From assembly GCA_036362985.1 (NCBI GenBank), contig JAYGXS010000004.1, positions 14,993,583 through 15,057,582 of the forward strand: 64,000 nucleotides of DNA, given 5' to 3'. The translations under genes and the position numbers were made by a program. Below the pieces are notes generated by a model. That model had not been told where the DNA came from and did not search any database. It saw only the letters and a program-made list of their open reading frames with translations. Positions 1 through 9,350 of this stretch are shown piece after piece. This stretch comes from Ligula intestinalis (taxonomy: Eukaryota; Platyhelminthes; Cestoda; Diphyllobothriidea; Diphyllobothriidae). Every line of letters begins with the position of its first letter. The stretch's first letter is position 1.

Positions 1-1745
1 TATTGAATTCAATAACAAAGTCCAGGAAAAGGCGTGAACTCAAAAAACACCCACCCGCTGACATCGTGTCCACATTGCTAAGAAACATTTGGGCGGTAAG
101 TGGGCCTCCATAAAAATCTCCGTACTTAGTAAAATGCAGTATAATAAGGTTGTATCTCACAGCAGAAAAAGTCATCATAAGCAACAGTTTTGGCACGACC
201 CGCGGCAAGCTGTTCGGTTACTTGTAAACCCATGATCTTGCATCGGTTCCTCCCCATCCCCCAAAGGGACCGTATGGTAGGTGTTATAGAGCAACACAAA
301 CTCCAGATAAAGACACAAAAACTTGATTCTTGGTGCGTTCCCATACCAAAAGCCTAAAACGGGGGGGGCATTGATGGTAAACACAGCACAAGCCAGCTAA
401 ACCCTTATGGTAATGCCAATCTGTAGTATCGAAGTCAAGTGTGGCGGCTCTGATCGCGCCTGCCACCCACGCTCGATTTTGTTGACTGTCTTCACAGCGA
501 GCATAGGTGGGTAAGTTAAAAGCGCGAGAGTGCAGCTGCGTATAAAATGGAAGGCAGGCATCCCGAGAAATTTAATTTCAAAGAAAGGCGTCATTTGGGA
601 AAAATAGAAACCATATTCAGTAAATTTTGACACTGGATCCCCAGGTCGTCGTCAGACTTCAGAAACTGTGCGAAGAAAAATGACAGTTCAAAGTGCTCGT
701 ACAGTTATAAAGTCATGTAGTGTGGGCACTATATGGTAACTGTTATTTGCGTCACGTCGTGAGGGTTTAAGTTAACAGTTGCAATGGCGTAATGGAAAAT
801 TGGTAACTGTCGATTCGTGTCATCTGGTGTGGGCGCTAATTGTGGTAAATGTTGATCCATAGCTATCGACTGTAGTCTCTTCCACATTTTTAAGACTATA
901 TACCTGTGCCAGCACTCTGAAATGTTAATTGTGCTTTGCACATTTTCTCAAGTCTGAAAAGCACGGAATAATGTTCCTAATTTTCCTAAAGGAACTCTTT
1001 CCTTAAGAGTGAGGGTGGCATTTGCAGCGCAAGTCTACTATTACGAAAAATAATATACGCACAAGTCATATTCTTTGCACTACCCTCCCGTGGATCAATA
1101 AATGGACATCGTTCAACAAGAAAAACGAAGCTTTATCGTCTTCTCACATACAAAGCGGTGTTTGAAGCAACAAATTACAGAAACTAATCACGTCTTATTT
1201 ACCTATACAACAGCAGACCAAGCATATGTCGCATGCATTTCTTTGCTGTATACGAATACGTAAAAATTCCTAAATAAAACAACACAACTCAGCACTCACT
1301 TAGAAAAACTCATCATGCATCCAGGCATATCGACCAGACAGTTGGCAACGTGATCACACGGGTATGCACGACAGCTGCCAATAACGCATCACTCAAGCTA
1401 ATATCAAGTGGTGAATTTCTTCCAACGTCCGTGAGACAAGCGAAACGTCGTGTGTGTGCGTGTGGGACAGTCCATATGTCCCTAGCCTGAGAAAAGTCAA
1501 CTTAAAGAAGAGGGGCCTTAAAAAGGAGATAGTCAGTAGCCTGTGGTATTGCGCTGATTCTTCTTTCGTTGCGATGGCTAATAACAACTTGCCTGAGGAG
1601 TATATAAACTGCTGGAACAGAAGTTAGTGACACTTTTTCACTGCTGTTAACGTAATATGTTTAACAGCTAAACTTACCATCCTCCATCAAATTGCCTGGT
1701 GTATCAGGCAACATGCGGCCACCCAGGCAATGAAAACGGCAAAAG
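1..1745. other. No gene recognised
   Basis: AT-rich sequence with only short open frames (up to 78 codons) on the minus strand that overlap one another and show no recognisable motif. A short G-run lies near 361-368. I see no repeat shared with the rest of the window before about 1746. Confidence 0.6.
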
Positions 1746-2281
1746 TACTTAAATTACTGCAAAGCCTATACCCCTAGTCCCAGAATTTTTTCCTTCAAGA
1801 ACGGTGGTTATAGAGAGTCTGTAGGTGGGGAAATAGAAATGCTGTGAAAGGAATTTGTAGAAACAAGTCTAAAGTGGAAAAATATAAACGAATTTGTTTC
1901 CGTGGTTAGTGGGTGTTGGTTGTTTCGCACGTAAATTGAATACGTGCGTGGTGCTTCGTACTTATCTACCTCCAGAATGGTAAGTTGGACCTCAAATAAG
2001 TTGAAGTAAATGACCTCCTAAATATCACGCCTTTTTTTGCGAATTTCAAGAAAACTGCACTTTGATAATCGGAATTTTCAGCAATACTTTAAAAGATAAT
2101 ACAGATTAAGAAAATATACTCATATCAATTAATAACCTTTTTTAATACAAAAAAATATGCATATAGGAGTTATAAAATATATTCCATTGTCTATCCTAAT
2201 CCCAGTAAAAAACGCATTTGATCTGCGTTTTCGTAGAACAAATTGCTGGGACAAGCGTGTATGAAGTGCACTATTTAAACT
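1746..2281 (-). repeat. Foldback DNA element, copy 1 (inverted)
   Basis: This copy is in the opposite orientation to those at 4085 and 40434. Its two ends are inverted repeats of each other: the left end runs from about 1746 through the CCCTAGTCCCAGAATTTT block at 1772, and the right end carries GCTGGGAC near 2246 followed by TGCACTATTTAAAC. The inner segment around 1975-2060 (AATGGTAAGTTGGACCTC and onward) is the reverse complement of 4330-4400 in copy 2. There is no open frame of useful length, so it looks non-autonomous. Family name unknown to me; a MITE-like or foldback DNA transposon is the likeliest class. Confidence 0.6.
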
Positions 2282-4084
2282 AGTGTTGTCATAAAATCAC
2301 TTATTGTCAACCTTCCCCAGGCAAAATCGTTCTAGTAATGTGGTATTTGTGTCAGTGGATTGGTACTGACTTCAGATTCACTAAAGATTTTGTGTTAAAT
2401 TAGGCAGATTTTATTTTTCAGGCAAGGTTCTATTTGGGGCAATGACGCATCTTTTTCCTACGTTTCTGAACTAACATCCAGTTGTTTTTTTATGCATCAT
2501 ACTTCTGATGGGGACCTAAACAATTAGTATCGAGAAATTTAATCATAGTTTTTTTTGAATTTTTGGCTATAGCCATGTATTACGCTTGAGACACTTGTGT
2601 TAACTCCTAATTTTAACTCCAGTAGCAGCCATAATCGTGCTACAGTCGCAAGTTGCAGGACTGTTGAGTTCGTGGGAGTCAGGACAGAGTGATCAGACCT
2701 TCACTTGCAGGCTCATATGCAGCCAACTTTGAGAAAGAAAGATTTGAATAGGATTTATGCATAACATTTTCTGTGGAAAACTTTTATGCCTTTTGCTACA
2801 CGTTTAAATGTCATAAAATATGCTAGACTAAAGGCCTGTAAAACCAGAAATATTTACACCTTCCAACAGCTATATTAGGCACGCAACTCATTATATCACT
2901 TTTTATTTTCAATCTTTTAAAATCTCTCCCCAAACATCGTCATAAAACGATTTTGCCGAATTGGAGAGAGTCAAAGTGAAATTTCTTGGGTGGTCCTGCG
3001 ATGCGCTGTTAAAAGCTCATTTTGTGCGCTTCTCGCGATGATTTAGTAAGTCTGCAATGAACGCCCTTCGTTGCTGCAAGATCAGGGCTAATTAAAGAGT
3101 GCAAATATCACATCGCTGTCTCAAAGTGAGGAGAAGGCAATTAGGTCGTCTAAAATGCCTCACTTACCTCGAGGTTGGGTGTTGCATTTAAAACTGCACA
3201 CATCTTAAATTAACAACGCTGTTGTTGAATAGCTGACTAGTAAATTAACATCACTTTGCGCATGAATGCTGTTGTATCAGTTTACCAGAAAATGTAAAAT
3301 TCGCTACTGTAGAACATCTACTCGCATTATTGTCTCCAGTTGAAACTTAATCATGTGGACAGATACTTAAAAAATACAGCTATTTCCTCTGCTAGATCTC
3401 CACTAAAATATTACCTGTCATGTCAGCAAAAGACCGTTTGCGTTCTTTGAGAACACATGTGACATATCTTTTTGATCTTTTGGCTTCTTCCTCAGACATA
3501 GGGCGGTATTTTGCACAGTTCATTTTATAACTTCACGTAGCATGCAAACGTTGTTTTTTATTAAGAAATCACTGATCGGAAAGTTTGCTTTAGAGATCCG
3601 TTTTCAAGGCTTCATAACATTCTAAGGTTTCTTCGCAGTGGGATGCTCCACTAAGCTGCAATCAAAGAAAAACATTACTCTGACAGATGGCCTAGGCGAA
3701 TGTTTGTCGTGCAAATTTCAAAGAAGAACAGCTTGGCTGAACGTAGACAATTTTGCTGAACTTAGTAATATCTACTGTTTGTTAACTGTCTGCTGCTAAC
3801 AGAAACAGAACACGAACGCGACACGCAGGAATTCCGTTCCATTTAACTGATATGGTGTTAAGCGTGAAAGTGCAATATCGGGTGACAAAATATGCTGATT
3901 GGTTGGCTAAAAGACAAATATTTAAATATAACCATGAAATGCAGTCGGCTGAATGGGTCGCTGTAACTCACCCATTCCAAGACATCCATAGAGAGTAATT
4001 AAAAAAAACGTTGCAGAATTAAATTTACTTTTATCGATATCGATTTTAAAGTCAATGACCTCAGTAGATAGGTAAGCAACTGTA
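2282..4084. other. No gene recognised
   Basis: AT-rich sequence between two foldback elements. The only open frame at its end (60 codons, minus strand, 3922-4104) is short and without motif. Nothing else recognised. Confidence 0.6.
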
Positions 4085-4636
4085 GTTTTTGCAGTGCAAG
4101 TCATTAATCCATAGTCCCAGAATTTTGTGGTGCGAAAACGGTGGTTATATGGTTTTATGGGTGGAGAATTAGGACTGGCAGTGGATTGAACCTAAATAAC
4201 TGAAAAACACATTTTTATTTTACTGAAATTAGAAATTTTGTTGCTTATTAGATTAAGATTTTTCTCATCAATATTATCGTTAAACGCGGTGCGGAGAAAC
4301 CCGATTATCAAGTTGCATGTTTCTTGAAATTCCTGAAAAAAAGAAATGATTAGGAGGTCGTCTACTTCAACTTATTTAAGGTCCAACTTACCATCCTGAT
4401 GTTAGATCATATTTGTCCACGGCGCAAAGCGCCGCGCACGCCGTCAATTTTCTTGCGGATCAACTTCCTCTTAGCGGCCGCTGGAAACAAATTTTACTAC
4501 ATTTTTCTCTTTACACTTACTTCTACAAATATCCCTCAACGCCTGTTCTATTTCTCCACCCCAAAACCCCTATACCCTTCGTCTCCGTAGAACAAATGTT
4601 AAAGCTAGGGTTTTATCAGGTGCACCACATAAACTT
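4085..4636 (+). repeat. Foldback DNA element, copy 2
   Basis: The left end (TAGTCCCAGAATTTT at about 4112, then a GGTGGTTATA block) is mirrored as the reverse complement at the right end, where CTATACCC and CCGTAGAACAAATG occur near 4570-4600. The core includes AGGTCCAACTTACCATCCTG at about 4379, also found at 9214, 40745 and reversed at about 1975. A GC-rich palindromic patch (GGCGCAAAGCGCCG) sits near 4421. The two plus-strand frames over 4399-4646 have no known motif and I regard them as chance. Non-autonomous DNA element of unknown family. Confidence 0.6.
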
Positions 4637-5416
4637 CTTTTGCTGAGAGGTTATATTGTGCCAAATCCTAATGTATGCGTCACGCTGGGTTTATTACTGA
4701 GCACAACAGGAAAAAGTTATGTAGGCCCGCGTAACCATTACTTACAGCCGGATCCCATAAAATTAAAAATGGTAATAACGGGAGTTTTAGGGGTTGGGGC
4801 ATTTCTATGAGGAAACATGAAAAATTAGTAAATTGCCGTCATAGTTATTCTTTTAGGCGTATATGTAGTAACGGAAGTTATCCTCATAGCAAAAAAGCAA
4901 TTTTTAATAAGCAAAATGTGTTTGACTAACAAAAAACGCTGCAAAAAGCATGGTGCATATTTTTATATGAATGTAGAGCGTGACACACAGGAGGTTACTT
5001 TCCACGACTATGAACCATAAAATCAAACCAGGCCATGCTAGGCAGTTCAACGCAGGCAGCTTACATGATCTATCTTAACCCTCATACATTTTTGTAAATT
5101 TTATATATTTCAAAGTGAAAAATCATACTTTAGCCTTAAGCGAAAAAACGCCGTTTGGATAATGGCTGCATTTGGTGGGATCCTACAACCCTCTTATAAA
5201 TAGGGAAACCGAAGATGCGGTATCAGTATAAAGGTATTTTCCTGCAATGAGTCTGATGATTGGTGCTTCAAAATGACGTCTTAAAAGTGCAAAAAGCAAC
5301 AGAAATGATAGATAGTGCACGAACAGCTTTGTGAGAATCTTTTGATTTTCCAATTGCCATGACAGCAAAAGGTGTGATATTGGGCAATAGAAACATACTT
5401 TTAAGGTTGTTCATAA
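4637..5416. other. No gene recognised
   Basis: AT-rich sequence; only a 61-codon minus-strand frame (5183-5368) with no recognised motif. Confidence 0.55.
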
Positions 5417-5508
5417 TCAAGTCAAGTCAAGTCAAATTTATTAAAGGAAATATAGGCAAACGCCTTTGAACTCCCTCTAAATGAAAGAGACTTGCTTGCC
5501 AACTGTTT
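5417..5508 (-). mobile_element. CR1-type retrotransposon 3' end fragment
   Basis: Read on the minus strand, this matches the 3' end of the CR1-like element at 44640-44734: AGTTCAAAGGCGTTTGCCTA, a TATATTTCC block, an AATAAA-like signal, then a pentanucleotide tail. The tail here is a TCAAG repeat at about 5417-5436 on the plus strand. It is a short 3' stub, as usual for 5'-truncated non-LTR insertions, and lies next to the mariner-like element. Confidence 0.65.
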
Positions 5509-5520
5509 AGCTTCTACAGG

Positions 5521-5610
5521 GTGTCCCAGAAGTAACTGACCCTTTTGATTTGCCAATAAAACAAAAACTATTTACGCTAGGATATTGAAAATTGTTTTAT
5601 TCTAAAGAAA
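5521..5610 (+). repeat. Left terminal inverted repeat of mariner-like element
   Basis: Begins GTGTCCCAGAAGTAACTGAC. The first 33 bases are perfectly inverted at 6257-6289; the inner part (ATATTGAAAATTGTTTTATT) is also shared. Confidence 0.9.
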
Positions 5611-6010
5611 AACCTTTTTGTTTTACTAAAACTAGGTTTTGAAAATAACGTTTAAAATGATCGCCATGGTTGTTTTGAAAACTAAGCGTTCGTTTCTTTG
5701 TCGTTTTCATAACGCTTCTTAGTGTATCAGGTGATAGATGTCTTATTTCAGAACAAATGTTGTTGTTAAGTTCTTGAAGATTTGTTGGATTTGTTGCATA
5801 AACCCTTGACTTTAGGTAGCCCCATAAGAAGAAATCGCATGGGGTCAAATCTGGAGATCAAGGGGCCAAGGAATGTTACCAAATCGTGATATCAAAGGAT
5901 TTGGTAAGCACGCATTTAACAATGTCATCGTTTCTCTTGCTGTATGGGCCGCGGCTCCATCCTGTTAAATCCAAGTATTGCGTAGGCCATGTCGCTCAAT
6001 TTCAGGAATT
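5597..6010 (-). pseudogene. Mariner-like transposase, C-terminal part, broken
   Basis: The open 3' portion (5597-5848) encodes a TPCDFFLWGYLKSRVY block followed by the usual C-terminal helix region, ending in a stop near the left terminal repeat. Upstream in shifted frames the residues WI-stop-QDGAAAHTARET and then PLISRFG can be read. These correspond to the second catalytic aspartate region (normally WFQQDGA-type) and the segment before the third catalytic residue. The glutamine before QDGA is replaced by a stop codon, and at least one frameshift separates this block from DFFLWG. The N-terminal helix-turn-helix is not present. In active relatives the protein is a DDE/D nuclease that cuts at the terminal repeats; this one cannot be functional. 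Assignment to the IS630/Tc1/mariner superfamily is firm, the subfamily is not. Confidence 0.8.
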
Positions 6011-6199
6011 TGAAATTTGCTCATCATAGTTCGGTATCTTTAACCATTAACTGTTACTGTTGCGTCATCATTATTTTCAAAAACGTATGGGCAAACCATA
6101 TTGGAAGCAGTTATTCAGCACCACACCGTCACACGAAGAGAATGCAGCGGCCTTCCTTGAATTTATCTTTGATTTTAATCGCACCAAATTCTAGAATTA

Positions 6200-6289
6200 T
6201 GTCTTTCGAATAAAACAATTTTCAATATCCTGGCGTTAATAGTTTTCATTTTAGTAGCAAATCAAAAGGGTCAGTTACTTCTGGGACAC
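6200..6289 (-). repeat. Right terminal inverted repeat of mariner-like element
   Basis: Reverse complement of the left repeat, perfect over the outer 33 bases and highly similar over about 90. Confidence 0.9.
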
Positions 6290-6719
6290 ACTGTTATTCC
6301 CAAATCAACCAGGTTTTACAATGAAAAAGCCACCAAAATACAAAATGCGGGTTCAGACACTGTAACGGGGGTCATAACTATCCAAACCATACAAGTTTGA
6401 GTCTGTACTTTTGCGCAAACATGGCTATAGAAGATAGCATTTTGCACCACCCAGAACGCAGAGAGTGAACGAGGTCAGGATATTATCAATAAATCACAAT
6501 TTTAGCCTCTAATCACACAAAGGAGCAACCTTATTTGCAAGAAAGATAAGGCTAGACAGCAAACATAATGATGCATTTAAAATGTACTGAATAAGAAGAC
6601 GGAACAATGATGCGCGTAATTTGCCTACCAAAAACGAATTCATAAAAATTAAAAAAAATTAAATCCAAGCTAGGTATAACAAATAATAAAAAGTTGCAAT
6701 AATAACATTACTGAATATA

Positions 6720-8190
6720 TTTTTACGGCGCTGCATGTGCTGACTGCCCTTCATGCCGACGACCTGGGACCCGTAGGTTGGCCAATCGGCGAAGTGATCT
6801 TTTGCTTCTCGTGCCTGCGCATGCCCCTACTTGCGATCAACCTGTAATTTGGACGGAACTGAATTGAACGCACGTGGGTAAAACGAAATATTTCCCAAAG
6901 CTCGGCCTTCCGATACAACCTGCATCAACCACCACGTTGACCTGGATTCACAGGAGGATGGTCTGCGTGCACGGTCCACTAAGTTGCGCCCACCCTGAAA
7001 CGCGAACTGCTCATCCGTGGTTGGCTAGGTCAACAATTACTGATACTGCGTCCTCCCATCCTCCCCCCATCCACGCTTTACTCACAATCAAAATGCTCAC
7101 ATCACTTCTCTCTGTTGTGACATTTAAGGCAGCACGATTTGCGTCGCCCCAACGCCGCCCCCCCCCCTTCCACCGGACCTCAAGCCGTTGGTGCCACCAC
7201 TGTGACCCCAAATTCTCTAGTGTGACAATCTCAACCCTCACTTCCAATCTTGTCTGACGACGGGTGGTGTAACCAGCTTTGACATTTACGCTTGAAACTT
7301 GAGTTTTCCTACAAGCTCTTCTCCCTTCAGTTATATATGCGTAGGTCATTAGCCGCACTTGCTGTACGTGTGAGCGACCCTGAGATTACTACGATGTGCT
7401 CAACGCCGTGGTGTTGCAGGTTGGTAACTGCTACTGTTGCTACTGCTCAAACGTGCACATGGGAGTCAGTCCAAGGTAATGTTTTTGTGGAACGGTCCAC
7501 TGGTGGACTTAGAATCTGCAATGGCTCCTGCCAACCGTCACCTCTGACCTTTGCACAGGTGAGATGCATTCGGCCCAGTACTTTTATTTGAAATCGTGAT
7601 GTTTTAATTTTCACAGGCAGATCATTCATGTAGCACGCATGAACCAGGTCAGTGGGCATCTTGACCTCTGCATGCATCTTCGGCACCAGTAAGCCGACTG
7701 GCTGGAACAGTAGCTGAAGGCTGGGAATGGGAAGCGACGGTGAAGTAAACGGTTCCCTATAAACATCTGAGCCCCAAAAAGCCCTCAACGGAATTTTGAA
7801 AACTGGCGAGATAATAGGGCCGCGAAGTCAGCCTATGTGCATCTGTAGCAGCTGTTCCAATGCTTCCTTTCTCTGGCCTCCCAGTCTCCTCCTCGAGGTC
7901 TGACCTATCAGTTTCTTCATTGTTCTCCTTCTGGCTAAGCGATAGCAGCTGCTCCAGTGTCCCATTTGCTCCGGCGACCTGACCACCGAGAAAAACCTGG
8001 TGTCTGGCGGCCCCCAGGGTTGACCTCGTGTACAGATAACGCGCATCGGCCAGCCAGCCTCTTCACCCATAGTCCAATATGTCCCCCTGACTGTCCCTAT
8101 TAACCTGACCAATCATACGCCCAACACGCACTCCAGCGTGCTGACACGAACAATAGCAAACTCGGTCACAGTATAACTCTGCTAACACGC
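6720..8190. other. GC-richer block of unknown nature
   Basis: Base composition is clearly richer in G and C than the flanks. Three minus-strand frames follow one another: 94 codons (7828-8112), 113 codons (7447-7788) and 115 codons (7011-7358). A 127-codon plus-strand frame (6874-7257) overlaps the last. None has a motif I recognise and none starts in a convincing context. It could be part of an unidentified transposon, a decayed gene with introns, or a non-coding GC island. I cannot choose between these. Confidence 0.35.
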
Positions 8191-8266
8191 TCCCGAACGG
8201 TTGAATTGTCCAGAGAGCGCTGTCCGCACGCTCCCGTATGGTCGCATTGTTCCCACACCAGCAAAT
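8184..8266 (+). repeat. Short direct repeats, GCTCCCGTAYGGTCGCATTG type
   Basis: A motif of about 27-40 bases occurs at 8184-8210 (diverged) and 8227-8266, and again at 8654-8697. The last two bracket the CR1 3' fragment and the G-run between them. Confidence 0.6.
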
Positions 8267-8340
8267 AGTCAGGTCAGGTCAGCTTTTATTAAGGCAAATG
8301 TAGGTAAATACGCTTGAACTTCCTGTTGGTACAGAACAAC
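8267..8340 (-). mobile_element. CR1-type retrotransposon 3' end fragment
   Basis: On the minus strand it reads AGTTCAAGCGTATTTACCTA, a block corresponding to TATATTTCCC, a TTAATAAAA signal and a GACCT pentanucleotide tail. This matches the 3' ends at 44640-44734 and 5417-5508. It may extend towards 8650, but no coding sequence is recognisable there. Confidence 0.65.
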
Positions 8341-8506
8341 TATGCAATGCAGTGGTTCAACAGAATTTTTAAAGGAGGGGCGTTGCCAGTTAATCGAACA
8401 AAGTAAAAAGAGTCAACAATGAAAAAAAAGTTCTTAGGCATTGTTCGGAAATTCTAGGGGTTTGAAGGCCATTCGAGGGATTTTAAGGCGAACAAGTATC
8501 GCCCGT

Positions 8507-8525
8507 GGGGGGGGGGGGGGGGGGG
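8507..8525 (+). repeat. G19 homopolymer
   Basis: Nineteen consecutive G residues on the plus strand. Length may be a sequencing or assembly artefact. Confidence 0.9.
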
Positions 8526-8653
8526 AGAGGTGTATGAAAATCGGATGACCTGCTGTTGAGAGTGTTTTAAACGTGTCGGGTGGAGCCTATTGCGGTTTTT
8601 ATCAACATCCTAAAGGTCATATGAGAAGATCGCGGACACACCACCTCGCTGCC

Positions 8654-8697
8654 CACAAGCTCCCGTACGGTCGCATTGTTCACACACACCGGCAAAC
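8654..8697 (+). repeat. Third copy of the GCTCCCGTAYGGTCGCATTG repeat
   Basis: Closely matches 8227-8266, including the CACACACCRGCAAA continuation. Confidence 0.65.
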
Positions 8698-8821
8698 ATT
8701 CAGTCCACGGCAACTCGCCTTGTGTGTCAAATAAATCACTTCCAATACACCATTACCTTCTTTCTTCGGACGGAACATTCTTAGTGTTTGTAGATAAAGT
8801 AGATCGCTCACCCTTGACCAC

Positions 8822-8912
8822 TATGTTTCTGATAATGAATCCGTGAGGGATGTCGAACCGTCCGGCGAATAGACATATTGTCCCAGCGATCGAGTCTTCT
8901 TCTCAAGTATAA
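8822..8912 (+). ncRNA. PLE terminal-repeat relic with hammerhead-like motif (A)
   Basis: CTGATAA (8829-8835), a hairpin GAATCC/GGATGTC with one bulge, then GAACCGTC ending at 8862. Following bases (CCCAGCGATCGAGTCTTCTTCTC) match 36585-36615 downstream of the site at 36531, so this is a repeated unit and not a chance motif. Hammerhead ribozymes have CUGANGA, helix II, GAAA as the core; both core halves have a substitution here, so it is probably dead. Confidence 0.5.
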
Positions 8913-9142
8913 ACTTCTATCGAGTGCCCGGCTGTTCGACTGAGAGTCGGGCTCTGTCTTACTATGGCCCCCAGCTTCTCGGCTCCGCGGGAACCGATTC
9001 ATATTTGGCGGCTGCAACCGCGCTGGTCAAATACAGCATATCACGCCTCCAGTATTTTTCGACTTGATTATAACCTCATACCCCAAACGGGGTATGAAAC
9101 ATTACGGTATATTTAGCTCATGCATCGGTGAAGCAGGCAGAC

Positions 9143-9350
9143 GAATATTCAAAGTGCACATTTCTTGAAATTATTCAAAATGGAAATGGAGTTCGTCTAC
9201 TTCAACTTACCTCAGGTCCAACTTACCTTTCATTTTTCCCCTTTAAACTTCGAAAAATTTCCCTCACTGCCTGTCCTAAAACCACTATAAACACGGTTTA
9301 CGGTGGAAAAAATGCTGGGGATACGGGTACGTTATCTGCACTACTTAAAC
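9143..9350 (+). repeat. Foldback DNA element, copy 3 (partial)
   Basis: Contains the shared GTCTACTTCAACTTACCTC and AGGTCCAACTTACC blocks. The right end (AAAATGCTGGGGATACGGG, then CTGCACTACTTAAAC) is the inverted counterpart of the left end of copy 1. The left terminal repeat and the GC-rich palindromic patch of copy 2 are missing. The 104-codon frame over 9128-9442 crosses the right boundary of the repeat and is not regarded as a gene. Confidence 0.6.

Larger units (their letters stand above)
5517..6293 (-). mobile_element. Mariner-like (IS630/Tc1/mariner) DNA transposon remnant
   Basis: The element has long terminal inverted repeats (5521-5610 and 6200-6289); the outer 33 bases are identical in inverted orientation and the match continues imperfectly for about 90 bases. 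Between them, on the minus strand, lies the C-terminal half of a transposase with the family's QDGA and SPDL...DFFLWGYLK signatures. At about 775 bp it is shorter than the roughly 1.3 kb of complete relatives, and the N-terminal DNA-binding part appears to be missing. A TA dinucleotide lies next to the left end, and a TA one base further out at the right, as expected for TA-target elements. It is inactive. Confidence 0.85.

Noticed and set aside
5989..6213. 74-codon plus-strand frame inside the mariner-like element
   Set aside because: Opposite in direction to the recognised transposase and ends in the terminal repeat.
6874..7257. 127-codon plus-strand frame
   Set aside because: Low-complexity proline/threonine/histidine content in a GC-rich patch and an overlapping frame on the other strand; no evidence to prefer it.
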